The notes under the pieces are model-generated. The model did not search any database. It was not told the origin of the DNA and saw only the letters and a list, made by a program, of their open reading frames with translations. A stretch of DNA of 64,000 nucleotides. Origin: an uncultured Eubacteriales bacterium (GTDB lineage: Bacteria > Bacillota > Clostridia > Lachnospirales > Lachnospiraceae). The stretch covers positions 310,001 to 374,000 of the forward strand of contig CASDTX010000025.1 of NCBI GenBank assembly GCA_949283695.1, given 5' to 3'. Of the stretch, positions 1-8,044 are shown in pieces (the stretch's first letter is position 1; the number at the start of each line of letters is the position of its first letter). A program made the translations under genes and the position numbers.

Positions 1-771
1 GACGGAAAGATCATCTGGATCGATATGGGGATGATGGGCCGTCTGACAGAGCATGACCGGGAGATGATCGGGAAAGCAGTGCAGGGGGTCGCCCTGAACG
101 ACGTGGGCCTGATCCAACAGGCAGTTCTGGGGATCGGAGAGTTCCGGGAGCGGCCGGATCAGCGGAAGCTCTACGAAGATATTGACAGTCTGCTGATGAA
201 ATATGGCAATGTAGAGATGGGGCAGATCAACGTGGCAGAAGTCATGACGGATCTGATGGAAGTGATGAAGAATCATAAAATCAAGATGCCCCACGGACTG
301 ACCATGCTTGCCCGGGGACTGACCCATATGGAAGGCGTGCTGGCAGATATCGCGCCGGATATCAATATGGTGGAGATCGCGACGGCCCATATGGCAGGAG
401 AGTTTTTCCGCACGCTGGATCTGAAAAAAGAACTGAAAAGCAGCGGGAAAAGCATCCTGAAATCTTTCCGGAAGGCCCTGGATATACCGTCCATGGTCTC
501 AGATATCATGAATGGATATCTGAAAGGTCAGGCGAAAATCAATCTGGATCTGCAGGTGACAAATGAACTGGCACAGCTTCTGCGAAGACTTGTAAGGAAC
601 ATCGTGATGGGGCTGTGGGTGATGGCGCTTCTGATCAGCTCGAGCATCATCTGTACCACGGACATGACACCAAAGATCCTGGGGATCCCGGCGATCGGGG
701 CCATCGGGTATATCCTGGCGTTCCTGATCGTCATGTATGTGTTTATCAAACATCTGCTTTCACGGAAATAA
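1..771 (+). CDS. UbiB/AarF (ABC1) family atypical kinase, C-terminal part
   Basis: The reading frame is open from base 1, so the gene starts before the window. The first residues, DGKIIWIDMGMMGRL, match the metal-binding D-x-G segment of ABC1/UbiB atypical kinases, here IDMG. About 190 soluble helical residues follow. Two hydrophobic segments close the protein (around NIVMGLWVMALLISS and IGAIGYILAFLIVMYVF), ending in a basic tail, which is the usual UbiB C-terminus. Family members are membrane-linked ATPases or kinases involved in isoprenoid-lipid and quinone metabolism. Clostridia often carry one although they make no ubiquinone, so the substrate here is unknown. The next gene is a probable undecaprenol kinase, which makes a lipid-related role plausible but unproven. 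The N-lobe and catalytic loop lie outside the window. Confidence 0.85.
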   Translation, partial: DGKIIWIDMGMMGRLTEHDREMIGKAVQGVALNDVGLIQQAVLGIGEFRERPDQRKLYEDIDSLLMKYGNVEMGQINVAEVMTDLMEVMKNHKIKMPHGLTMLARGLTHMEGVLADIAPDINMVEIATAHMAGEFFRTLDLKKELKSSGKSILKSFRKALDIPSMVSDIMNGYLKGQAKINLDLQVTNELAQLLRRLVRNIVMGLWVMALLISSSIICTTDMTPKILGIPAIGAIGYILAFLIVMYVFIKHLLSRK

Positions 772-772
772 G

Positions 773-869
773 CAGCGGTCCCGGCGGAAGCAGGGATCGG
801 ACAGCAGGAACGATCCGGCCGGAGCAGAGATCAGACAGCGGGAACGATCCGGCGGAATCGGGGATCAGA
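773..869. repeat. Three imperfect tandem units of about 30-34 bp
   Basis: The gap between the UbiB gene and dgkA holds three degenerate copies of a CAGCrGGAACGATCCGGC-type unit, at 773-801, 802-835 and 836-869. Each ends in a GGATCrGA/AGATCAGA-like block. The units are in the same orientation and contain no gene. They may be slippage-generated spacer; no function is visible. Confidence 0.6.
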
Positions 870-894
870 CAAGACAGCAGGGAAGAGTGAGGGA

Positions 895-1275
895 ATGAAG
901 AAAAACAGAAAGAATCCTCTGTACGAAAGCTTTGGCTATGCGTTCGAGGGGATATGGACAGGAATCAAGAAAGAACGGAACATGAAGATTCACTGCCTGG
1001 CGATCATAGGTGTGACGCTGGCAGGAACGCTGTTTCAGATAACGGCGGCAGAATGGTGCATCTGTCTTCTGCTTTTCGCGCTGGTGGCAGGGCTGGAACT
1101 GGTGAATACAGCAGTTGAGGCGGTAGTGGACCTGGTGACGGAGGAGCGCAAACCGCTGGCAAAGATTGCAAAAGACACGGCTGCGGGGGCTGTATTGTTT
1201 GCGGCCTTGATTTCTGTGATGATCGGATGTATTATCTTTCTGCCATATCTATTGGAACTGCTGGGAAAGATGTGA
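895..1275 (+). CDS. dgkA: Diacylglycerol/undecaprenol kinase (DgkA family)
   Basis: A 126-residue integral membrane kinase. The family signature is visible as ELVNTAVEAVVDLV near residues 64-77, followed by ERKPLAKIAKDTAAGAV; these carry the catalytic Glu and the Asn/Glu metal and ATP contacts of the DgkA fold. Three transmembrane helices are predicted (about 32-55, 50-72 and 98-122) after an amphipathic N-terminus. In Gram-positive bacteria this family mainly phosphorylates undecaprenol, recycling the lipid carrier for cell-wall synthesis; that preference is family knowledge. The ribosome site (GAGTGAGGGA) is weak and close to the ATG. The length is typical. Confidence 0.9.
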   Translation: MKKNRKNPLYESFGYAFEGIWTGIKKERNMKIHCLAIIGVTLAGTLFQITAAEWCICLLLFALVAGLELVNTAVEAVVDLVTEERKPLAKIAKDTAAGAVLFAALISVMIGCIIFLPYLLELLGKM

Positions 1276-1315
1276 TATACTGTCCAGTAGATCAACCGGA
1301 AAGGAAAGAACGATC

Positions 1316-2086
1316 ATGAGTGATAAACATACAACAGTGACGAAACAGGAGACGCTGGCAGCGCTTCGCAGTCCGGGAGAGCTTTATGTGGTGATGTCAG
1401 TGGCTACGAAGCTTCCCTTTGTCTGCTGTGATGAGGAGACCTTTGATGATAAAGTGTTCCTCTACTACAGGATGGAAGACGCGAAGGAACGGGCCCAGGA
1501 ACTTCTGAATCAGAAATATCCGGCGGCAGTGGCCAAGGTAGAAGAGAAACAGCTTCTTGCATTTTATACCAGTCTGTATACAATGGGAATTAACTGTCTG
1601 TCCGTCAATTATGGCACGGATACGCAGATTGAGATTCAGCTTGCGGACCTGGTGAAACGGAAGACGCCGGAAGAACTTCCGGAGGGGAAGAAAGTGATTG
1701 AGAATTCCGCACTGCACCTGACTGCAATCTATTTCATGCAGGAGGCGCGGCGTCAGGAAGCTCCGCAGATGACCGAGAAGTTAAAGGAACTTCAGGAAGA
1801 GCTGCTGGCTCATTACAATAAAGGAACATTTCTCATCGGGATCGGAGAAGACGGGAAGGCACCGATCCTGCAGCAGAAGGACGGAACAATCTATCAGCCG
1901 GTCTTCACGGACATATTGGAGTTCCAGAAGTTCCTCAGAGGGAAGAAGCTGAGGAGCCTGGTGATTCCGGCAGAGAAGATCCCGGAGATTCTGGCTCCGA
2001 ATGTAAGCGGGGTTGTCGTGAATCCTTTGGGAGTGAATGTGCAGCTTAAGATTGCGCGGAAGAAGAAACCAGAGACGGACGCATAA
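1316..2086 (+). CDS. SseB-like domain protein of unknown function
   Basis: A 256-residue soluble protein with no signal peptide or membrane segment. It looks like two related alpha/beta halves. The first (about 20-115) starts GELYVVMSVATKLPFV. The second (about 168-250) contains PVFTDILEFQKFLRGKK and ends in VNPLGVNVQLKI, a pattern typical of SseB-family domains. SseB-like proteins in Firmicutes are conserved but uncharacterised. A good AGGAAAG ribosome site precedes the ATG. The gene is 40 bp downstream of dgkA and 16 bp upstream of a GNAT-like gene, so the three may be co-transcribed. Function is not known. Confidence 0.7.
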   Translation: MSDKHTTVTKQETLAALRSPGELYVVMSVATKLPFVCCDEETFDDKVFLYYRMEDAKERAQELLNQKYPAAVAKVEEKQLLAFYTSLYTMGINCLSVNYGTDTQIEIQLADLVKRKTPEELPEGKKVIENSALHLTAIYFMQEARRQEAPQMTEKLKELQEELLAHYNKGTFLIGIGEDGKAPILQQKDGTIYQPVFTDILEFQKFLRGKKLRSLVIPAEKIPEILAPNVSGVVVNPLGVNVQLKIARKKKPETDA

Positions 2087-2102
2087 CAGGGAAGAGAAGA
2101 AG

Positions 2103-2522
2103 ATGTCAATACCAGTATATATTAGAAAAGATTATTTCAGAGCGGTTGATCTGACAGATAAGAGCGCTCACATATTGGAATTCCACTACAGGCCTCAGAC
2201 TGTGGACGTCTTTGAGGAAGGGCTGTCTGTATTTCACATGGAATATATCCTGGAGAGCAAGACGCGGGCAGAGATCATTGAGTTCTATCTGACGGATTTC
2301 GGCCTGCGGGGCAGAGGATACGGCACGGCATGTATGAATGAGATCGCGGCTGAGTTCGGGAAGAAAGGGGTAACCATGATCACAGCGCCAACCGGATATG
2401 AGCTGGCGCCCCTGGGATATACCGGACCGGACCAGTATCGGGAGCTGATGGCCGGATTCTATGCGAAGACCGGATTCGCTGTCAGCGGGGACGGAGATCT
2501 GGCCATGAAAATACTGGGCTGA
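2103..2522 (+). CDS. GNAT-like acetyltransferase, putative
   Basis: A 139-residue protein starting MSIPVYIRKDYF. The ATG at 2103 was chosen over an in-frame upstream start inside the preceding gene because GGGAAGAGAAG sits just before it. The central GLRGRGYGTACMNEI resembles the acetyl-CoA pyrophosphate-binding R/QxxGxG/A motif of GNAT N-acetyltransferases. The later segment GFYAKTGFAVSGDGDLAMKIL matches the usual GNAT C-terminal FYxxxGF strand. The substrate cannot be read from sequence. It lies 16 bp after the SseB-like gene. Confidence 0.6.
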   Translation: MSIPVYIRKDYFRAVDLTDKSAHILEFHYRPQTVDVFEEGLSVFHMEYILESKTRAEIIEFYLTDFGLRGRGYGTACMNEIAAEFGKKGVTMITAPTGYELAPLGYTGPDQYRELMAGFYAKTGFAVSGDGDLAMKILG

Positions 2523-2635
2523 CAGCCGGGACCGTGCAGGAACCAGAGAGAAAGCGCGGATGAGTCTGTGAGGGTTTCTGTATTTCTGTGGAAACTGCAC
2601 ATTTTTTCACATTGATTTTAGGCAATAATTCCAGA

Positions 2636-2665
2636 TTGACAATGTTCATATGATTCGATTATACT
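2636..2665 (+). promoter_or_regulatory. Sigma-A promoter of the PTS transcript
   Basis: TTGACA (2636-2641) and TATACT (2660-2665) are separated by 18 bp. They lie directly upstream of the antiterminator leader of the PTS gene. Transcription would start near 2672 and give a roughly 240-nt untranslated leader. Confidence 0.8.
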
Positions 2666-2688
2666 GTGTATGTAAATCGAATACGCAA

Positions 2689-2723
2689 GATAGTGTGTTA
2701 CTGTAAGGCAGGCATAAACTATC
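2689..2723 (+). promoter_or_regulatory. Ribonucleic antiterminator (RAT) for a LicT/GlcT-type protein
   Basis: The outer helix GATAGT (2689-2694) pairs with ACTATC (2718-2723). Inside are TTACTG and GCAGGCA, close to the conserved RAT core (TTACTGC...GCAGGCAAAACC) bound by BglG/SacY/LicT-family CAT domains. The 3' half of the RAT shares bases 2710-2719 with the 5' arm of the downstream terminator, so the two structures exclude each other. A PRD antiterminator gene lies directly after the PTS gene. The identification rests on sequence pattern and pairing. Confidence 0.8.
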
Positions 2724-2782
2724 CTTTTAGAGATTATATGGATTGGATATAATCAGAAGAGGATCAGGTTTATGCCTTTTTT
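2710..2782 (+). terminator. Leader terminator controlled by the RAT
   Basis: AGGCATAAAC (2710-2719) pairs perfectly with GTTTATGCCT (2768-2777), followed by a T-run at 2777-2782. The loop contains an additional perfect hairpin, GATTATAT (2732-2739) with ATATAATC (2747-2754). RAT formation would sequester the 5' arm and allow read-through into the PTS gene. From 2783 to the ribosome site AAAGGAGG (around 2899) I see only leader sequence. Confidence 0.8.
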
Positions 2783-2915
2783 GCGTGCTGAAGCGAATGG
2801 CGCTCCGGGAACAGGAACTGAAACCAACAGAGGCAGCTGCGCCAGGTTCTGTCAGGCATGCAGGGGCTGCAGGCGTATTCGGGAGAAATGAGAGTTTCGA
2901 AAAGGAGGAAACACT

Positions 2916-5120
2916 ATGAAAGACAAGATTTTCGGAGTATTGCAGAGAGTGGGCCGCAGTTTCATGCTTCCCATCGCAATCCTTCCGGTGGCGGGACTTC
3001 TTCTGGGAATCGGAAGTTCCTTCACCAATGCAACCATGATTGATACCTACGGTCTTCAGGCAATTCTGGGAGACGGAACGATTCTCCACGGCCTGCTCAC
3101 GATTATGAGCAAGGCGGGAAGTGTGATCTTCGACAACCTGCCGCTGATCTTCGCGGTGGGTGTGGCGATCGGTATGGCAAAGAAAGAGAAAGAAGTGGCG
3201 GCGCTTGCGGCGATGATCTCCTTCTTTGTCATGCATATCTCAATTAACGCAATGCTCGTTCTCATGGGAGATCTCCTGGAGGACGGCACGACAGCAGCGC
3301 ATGTGCTGGACGGAACAGTGGCAAGCATCTGTGGAATTCAGACGCTGCAGATGGGTGTTTTCGGAGGCATCATTGTAGGTCTGGGCGTTGCGGCGCTGCA
3401 CAATCGGTTCTATAAGATCCAGCTCCCGAATGCACTTTCCTTCTTCGGCGGATCAAGATTCGTACCGATTATCTCTACGATCACTTATGTGGGAGTGGGA
3501 ATCCTGATGTATTTCCTCTGGCCCTTCGTGCAGGAAGGAATCTACGCTCTGGGCGGACTCGTGACAGGAACCGGGTATCTTGGAACTCTGATCTTCGGAG
3601 TGATCAAGAGAGCATTGATTCCCTTCGGCCTGCACCATGTATTCTATCTTCCTTTCTGGCAGACAGCAGTGGGAGGAACTATGGAAGTGGCTGGACAGCT
3701 GGTACAGGGCGGACAGAACATCTTCTTCGCACAGCTTGCAGATCCGAGTACCGTGCATTTCAGCGCTGACGCGACAAGATACTTCTCCGGAGAGTTTATC
3801 TTCATGATCTTCGGACTTCCGGGAGCGGCACTGGCAATGTACCGGTGCGCAAAGCCGGAGAAGAAGAAACAGGCAGGCGGTCTTCTCCTCTCCGCAGCGC
3901 TGGCATGTATGCTGACAGGAATCACAGAACCGATTGAGTTCTCGTTCCTCTTCGTGGCGCCGATGCTGTTCGGAGTACAGGTGGTGCTGGCAGGTGCGGC
4001 TTATATGATCGCGCATATCCTGAATATCGCAGTTGGACTTACGTTCTCCGGAGGAGTTCTGGACCTGTTTCTGTTCGGTATCCTGCAGGGCAACGCGAAG
4101 ACAAGCTGGCTGCTGATTATCCCGGCGGGTATTATTTATTTCATTCTCTACTACGGCATCTTCATATTCCTGATCAAGCGGTTTGACTTAAAGACCCCGG
4201 GACGTGAGGATGATGATACAGAGACGAAGCTGTTCACAAAAGCAGATTATCAGGCAAAGCAGGGCGGTGCCTCAGCGGGCGCAGCTGCGGCTGGTGCAGG
4301 CGGCGACGAGAAGAGTGTGCTCATCACCAGAGGTCTGGGCGGAAAGAAGAATATTTCCGATGTAGACTGCTGCGCAACCAGACTTCGCTGTACCGTAGTG
4401 AAGCCGGAACTTGTGAATGAGGATCTCTTAAGAGCGACTTCCCCATCCGGAATTCTCCGGAAAGGGCAGAGCATCCAGGTGATTTACGGACCGTCCGTGG
4501 CAGTGGTGAAGTCCAACCTGGAAGATTATCTGGAGACAGCACCTGACGAGGAGTACATTTCAGAGCAGCCTTCGGGCAGCAGCGCGGCAGCAGGCGGCGG
4601 TCAGGCAGCTGCAGGACAGGCAGGCGCGGGTGAGCAGCGTCCGGCAGGCGCAGGCACGGTGAAGAAGATCCTCTGCAGTCCGTTTGCCGGAGAGACGGCG
4701 CCGATCACAGAAGCGTCGGACGAGGCGTTCGCAGGAAAGATGATGGGCGACGGATATATCGTGAAGCCGGAGGAAGGGATGGCCTATGCTCCGGAAGATG
4801 CAACCGTGTCCTTTGTATTCCCCTCTAAGCATGCGGTAGGACTTATGAGCGACGACGGAGTGGAATATCTTCTCCACATCGGTGTTGACACAGTGAATTT
4901 AAATGGAGAAGGTTTTGAGGCGTTTGTAAAAGACGGAGATCGAGTAAAAAAGGGTGACAAACTGATTGGGTTTGATATACAATATATAAAGGAACATGCG
5001 AAATCCGATGAGTGTATGATCGTATTCACCAGCCTGCAGGAAGGCGAGGAGATCCGGGTGAAAACGTCAGGCAGAGTGGCTGCGCTGGATGAGGCGGCAG
5101 AGCTTGTCTCCTTTAACTAA
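2916..5120 (+). CDS. ptsG: PTS transporter EIICBA, glucose (or maltose) type
   Basis: A 734-residue permease that imports and phosphorylates a sugar using phosphate from HPr. The order is IIC-IIB-IIA. IIC (about 1-425) is a multi-span membrane domain with the conserved GITEPIEFSFLF. IIB (about 450-540) has DVDCCATRLRC; the second Cys, residue 486, is the expected phosphorylation site. IIA (about 585-734) has the paired histidines SKHAVGL and LLHIGVDTV, with His654 the expected phospho-site. The domains are joined by unusual Ala/Gly-rich linkers (around 445-455 and 548-580). The start has a strong AAAGGAGG. The RAT leader and adjacent antiterminator gene indicate substrate induction. The IIC sequence also resembles maltose permeases, so glucose specificity is likely rather than certain. 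Confidence 0.88.
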   Translation: MKDKIFGVLQRVGRSFMLPIAILPVAGLLLGIGSSFTNATMIDTYGLQAILGDGTILHGLLTIMSKAGSVIFDNLPLIFAVGVAIGMAKKEKEVAALAAMISFFVMHISINAMLVLMGDLLEDGTTAAHVLDGTVASICGIQTLQMGVFGGIIVGLGVAALHNRFYKIQLPNALSFFGGSRFVPIISTITYVGVGILMYFLWPFVQEGIYALGGLVTGTGYLGTLIFGVIKRALIPFGLHHVFYLPFWQTAVGGTMEVAGQLVQGGQNIFFAQLADPSTVHFSADATRYFSGEFIFMIFGLPGAALAMYRCAKPEKKKQAGGLLLSAALACMLTGITEPIEFSFLFVAPMLFGVQVVLAGAAYMIAHILNIAVGLTFSGGVLDLFLFGILQGNAKTSWLLIIPAGIIYFILYYGIFIFLIKRFDLKTPGREDDDTETKLFTKADYQAKQGGASAGAAAAGAGGDEKSVLITRGLGGKKNISDVDCCATRLRCTVVKPELVNEDLLRATSPSGILRKGQSIQVIYGPSVAVVKSNLEDYLETAPDEEYISEQPSGSSAAAGGGQAAAGQAGAGEQRPAGAGTVKKILCSPFAGETAPITEASDEAFAGKMMGDGYIVKPEEGMAYAPEDATVSFVFPSKHAVGLMSDDGVEYLLHIGVDTVNLNGEGFEAFVKDGDRVKKGDKLIGFDIQYIKEHAKSDECMIVFTSLQEGEEIRVKTSGRVAALDEAAELVSFN

Positions 5121-5155
5121 CGAGCGTCATAGGTGAAGGTGACTGGAATGAATTC

Positions 5156-5195
5156 CCCCCTGCTCTCTGCTGCGGAAGCGGCAGGAAGCAGGGGG
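5156..5195 (+). other. Intercistronic hairpin between the PTS and antiterminator genes
   Basis: CCCCCTGCT (5156-5164) pairs perfectly with AGCAGGGGG (5187-5195), with a smaller GCTGC/GCAG helix inside. There is no T-run, so it looks like an mRNA stabilising or processing element that could set different levels for the two genes, not a terminator. Confidence 0.6.
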
Positions 5196-5226
5196 ATCTG
5201 CGCAGAAGATGAAGGGGAGAAGAGGT

Positions 5227-6060
5227 ATGTATCGAATCATAAAGGTGCTCAATAATAATGGAATTCTTGTCTACGAGAACGGCACGGGGAGAGAGCTGAT
5301 CCTGCTGGGAAACGGAGTGGGGTTCGGAAAGCGTCCCACGCAGCAGATCGACCGTCTGCCTGGGGCAAAGATCTACTCTCTTGTGACAAGGCAGAAAAGC
5401 CAGTCTGTCCTTCAGGTTGTAAACGGGATCCGGCCGGAGTTTATCGAGGCGGCCGGAAGGATCATCGATGAGGCAGAGAAGCTGTTTCAGAAGGTGAACC
5501 GGGAGATTCTGCTTCCCATGGCGGATCATATCGCCCTGGCGGCAAAACGGGCAAAGGAGAACCGGCAGATCCCGAACCCTTTTACCCCGGATATCCGGGT
5601 GCTCTTTGCGAAGGAGTACGCGGCCGCTGTGAAAGGCAGAGAGATTCTGCGGGAGATGACCGGATACGAGATCTCAGACGATGAGGTGGGATTCATTACC
5701 CTGCATATTCACGCGGGATTGTCAGATGAGCAGGTGTCAGAAGCGCTGGATACCACCCGGATCATCAATGAAGGGATCGCTATGATTGAGCGGGCTTTCG
5801 GACAGAAGTTCGAGGAGGACTCGCTTGCGTACACGCGGCTGATGAGCCATCTGTATTACATGGTGGCAAGGACCAGGAAAGGGGAGTCCACGAAGGCGGA
5901 TTTCAATGACTTTATCTTTGCCAATTATCCGGAGACCGGAAGAGTGGCTGAGGAGATATGCTGTTATATGGGACAGCAGCTAAAAAAGGATGTGGCGCGT
6001 GAGGAGATCGGCTTCCTGGCAATCCACATTCAGAGAGTGATTGATCCGGATGCAGTATGA
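5227..6060 (+). CDS. BglG/LicT-family transcription antiterminator with two PRDs
   Basis: A 277-residue RNA-binding regulator. Residues 1-55 form the CAT RNA-binding domain (MYRIIKVLNNNGILVYENG). PRD1 spans about 65-170, with histidines in MADHIALAAKRAKE and FITLHIHAG. PRD2 spans about 172-277, with histidines in LMSHLYYMVARTRKG and FLAIHIQRV. All four expected regulatory histidines are therefore present, suggesting control by HPr and the cognate EII. The ATG at 5227 was preferred to an upstream in-frame ATG because the CAT domain begins there. It follows the PTS gene whose leader carries a matching RAT, so it is the likely regulator of that gene. GlcT and LicT cannot be told apart by reading alone. 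Confidence 0.9.
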   Translation: MYRIIKVLNNNGILVYENGTGRELILLGNGVGFGKRPTQQIDRLPGAKIYSLVTRQKSQSVLQVVNGIRPEFIEAAGRIIDEAEKLFQKVNREILLPMADHIALAAKRAKENRQIPNPFTPDIRVLFAKEYAAAVKGREILREMTGYEISDDEVGFITLHIHAGLSDEQVSEALDTTRIINEGIAMIERAFGQKFEEDSLAYTRLMSHLYYMVARTRKGESTKADFNDFIFANYPETGRVAEEICCYMGQQLKKDVAREEIGFLAIHIQRVIDPDAV

Positions 6061-6093
6061 GGGAAGCGGAAGAGCAGACAAGACAGAGATTTC

Positions 6094-6137
6094 AGCCCGG
6101 CGGGTGTTTCGATGGAGATGCCCGGCCGGGCTATTTT
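6094..6137 (+). terminator. Rho-independent terminator after the PTS operon
   Basis: AGCCCGGC (6094-6101) pairs with GCCGGGCT (6125-6132). The intervening CGGGTGTTTC and GAGATGCCCG extend the helix through G-U pairs to a GATG loop. The run ATTTTTGG follows. Confidence 0.85.
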
Positions 6138-6200
6138 TGGATTGATATGACACAGACTTTGTGGTAAAAAAGGAGGTAGAAACATATAAGGAGGACGGGA

Positions 6201-6881
6201 ATGTATAAGATACTGATCATTGAAGATGATCTGGCGATGGCCCAGGCCATACAGAAAGAAATGAAAATGTGGGGGAACGAGGCGGAGTATGTGCAGGATT
6301 TTCAGAACGTGCTGGCAAGATTTACAGAGTATGATCCCCATCTGGTTCTCATGGATATCACCCTTCCCTTTTATAACGGTTATCACTGGTGCAGCGAGAT
6401 TCGGAGGATCTCAAACGTGCCTGTCATATTCATCTCATCTGCCTCAGATAACATGAACATTATCATGGCAGTCAACATGGGCGGAGATGATTTCATCCCC
6501 AAGCCATTTGATTTAAGCGTCCTGACAGCGAAGGTGCAGGCGGTGCTGCGCAGGACGTATGATCTGGCAGGAAAGATCCCTGTGCTGGAGCACCGGGGTG
6601 CGATTCTGAACCTGTATGATACCACGCTGACTTATGAAGGAGAGAAGATCAGTCTGACGAAGAATGAATTCCGGATCCTTCAGACCCTGATGGAGAACAA
6701 GGGACGGCTGGTGAGCCGGGATACGCTGATGACCCGGCTGTGGGAGACGGACAATTATATCGAAGAGAACACCCTGACAGTCAATATCGCGCGGCTGCGG
6801 AAGAAGCTGGAGAAGGCAGGACTTACGGAATTCATCACAACAAAAGTTGGAGAAGGGTATATCATTCAGCAGGCGCAGTAA
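6201..6881 (+). CDS. OmpR-family response regulator (BceR-like)
   Basis: A 226-residue two-component regulator. The receiver domain (1-120) has the acidic pair in IIEDD, the phospho-acceptor Asp52 in LVLMDITLP, the SSAS switch region and Lys101 in FIPKPFD. A winged-helix DNA-binding domain (about 130-226) follows, with LTKNEFRILQTLMEN and NTLTVNIARLRKKLE. A strong AAGGAGG precedes the ATG. The next genes encode an intramembrane-sensing kinase and a BceAB-type ABC transporter, a combination typical of antimicrobial-peptide sensing modules. Its probable operator is the tandem TGTCACA site upstream of the ABC genes. Confidence 0.9.
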   Translation: MYKILIIEDDLAMAQAIQKEMKMWGNEAEYVQDFQNVLARFTEYDPHLVLMDITLPFYNGYHWCSEIRRISNVPVIFISSASDNMNIIMAVNMGGDDFIPKPFDLSVLTAKVQAVLRRTYDLAGKIPVLEHRGAILNLYDTTLTYEGEKISLTKNEFRILQTLMENKGRLVSRDTLMTRLWETDNYIEENTLTVNIARLRKKLEKAGLTEFITTKVGEGYIIQQAQ

Positions 6882-6903
6882 GGAACAGGAGGAAAGAAAC
6901 AGG

Positions 6904-7902
6904 ATGAAGCATTTTTTCAGATATCTGTATGACTGCCGGTATCTGTGGATCTATTTTCTGATCTGCGGCGGGCTGTTTGCAGTGATATTCGCGCTCTACG
7001 ATATCCGGATGGAAGTGGTCTGGTATCCCCTTCTTCTGTGCACGGTGATTGGCGCTCTGTTTGTGATCCTCGGATTCCGCAGACAGAACCAAAGACACCG
7101 AGAGATGCGGCAGATCGATCCTGACAGCGGCGCGTTTCCGGAGGTTCTGGATGTGCTGCCCAAGCCGGGAACTCAGACGGAAGCAGACTATCAGGAACTG
7201 CTGAGCCGGATCGGACAGTCTGTCCGGGAGGAGCGGAGAGTGCGGGAGGAAGAGCGCAGAGAGATGGACGATTATTATGCGGTGTGGGTGCATCAGATCA
7301 AGGCGCCGATCGCTGTGATGAAGGTGATGCTCCAGCAGTCGGATACACAGGAGAACCGGGAACTGGCCTCCGAACTGTTCCGTATCGAGCAGTACGCAGA
7401 TATGGCGCTGTCCTACATCCGTCTGGGAGCGGGGGCGACAGATCTGGTGATCCAGGAGTATGCTCTGGACGGGATCATACGAAAGGCAGTGCGCAAGTAC
7501 GCGGGACAGTTTATCCGCAGGAAGCTGCGGCTGGTCTATGAGGGAACCGACCAGTGGGTGCTGACAGATGCGAAATGGCTGTCCCTGATGATCGAGCAGC
7601 TCTTATCCAACGCGGTGAAATATACAGCGGAAGGCACAGTTACGATCAAAGTAGACGACAGGAAGCAGCTCTGGGTCACGGATACCGGGATCGGGATCTC
7701 ACCGGAGGATCTGCCGCGGATCTTTGAGAAGGGCTATACCGGGTACAATGGAAGGAGCGACAGGAAGTCCACAGGAATCGGGCTTTATCTGTGCCGGAAG
7801 GCAGCGGATAAGCTGGGACATAAGATTACCGTACAGTCGGAACCGGGGAAGGGCAGCAGTTTTATCATCGACCTGGAATCCTATCCGTTTCAGGCAGAAT
7901 GA
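6904..7902 (+). CDS. Intramembrane-sensing histidine kinase (BceS-like)
   Basis: A 332-residue sensor kinase. The N-terminus has two close transmembrane helices (about 13-31 and 38-56) with almost no extracellular loop, the hallmark of BceS-type kinases that sense through a partner ABC transporter. The H-box is YAVWVHQIKAPIAVMK, with His130 as phosphorylation site. The N-box (LLSNAVKYT), G1 (VTDTGIGI) and G2 (STGIGLYLCRK) form the ATPase domain. The ATG at 6904 follows GGAGGAAAG; an in-frame start upstream would overlap the regulator gene and lacks a site. It is 22 bp downstream of the response regulator. Confidence 0.9.
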   Translation: MKHFFRYLYDCRYLWIYFLICGGLFAVIFALYDIRMEVVWYPLLLCTVIGALFVILGFRRQNQRHREMRQIDPDSGAFPEVLDVLPKPGTQTEADYQELLSRIGQSVREERRVREEERREMDDYYAVWVHQIKAPIAVMKVMLQQSDTQENRELASELFRIEQYADMALSYIRLGAGATDLVIQEYALDGIIRKAVRKYAGQFIRRKLRLVYEGTDQWVLTDAKWLSLMIEQLLSNAVKYTAEGTVTIKVDDRKQLWVTDTGIGISPEDLPRIFEKGYTGYNGRSDRKSTGIGLYLCRKAADKLGHKITVQSEPGKGSSFIIDLESYPFQAE

Positions 7903-7915
7903 TGCCTTACAAAAG

Positions 7916-7981
7916 TGTCACATAGGACAGGGGGAATGTCACAGCTTTCGATGTCGGCATTTCCCCTGTCCCTGCTATACT
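7916..7981 (+). promoter_or_regulatory. Operator/promoter of the BceAB-type genes
   Basis: Two direct repeats TGTCACA (7916-7922 and 7937-7943) have a 21-bp period, two helical turns, as expected for a dimer of an OmpR-family regulator. An overlapping near-perfect inverted repeat joins GGACAGGGGGAATG (7925-7938) with CATTTCCCCTGTCC (7958-7971). A -10 box TGCTATACT (TATACT 7976-7981) follows, but no good -35 lies at the right spacing, which fits an activator-dependent promoter. Binding by the upstream regulator is inferred. Confidence 0.65.
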
Positions 7982-8044
7982 GAGTACAGTTCAAGGAAGG
8001 CGGACGCCTGAAGGACAATATCAGAAAAGGAGACAGAACAAGCA

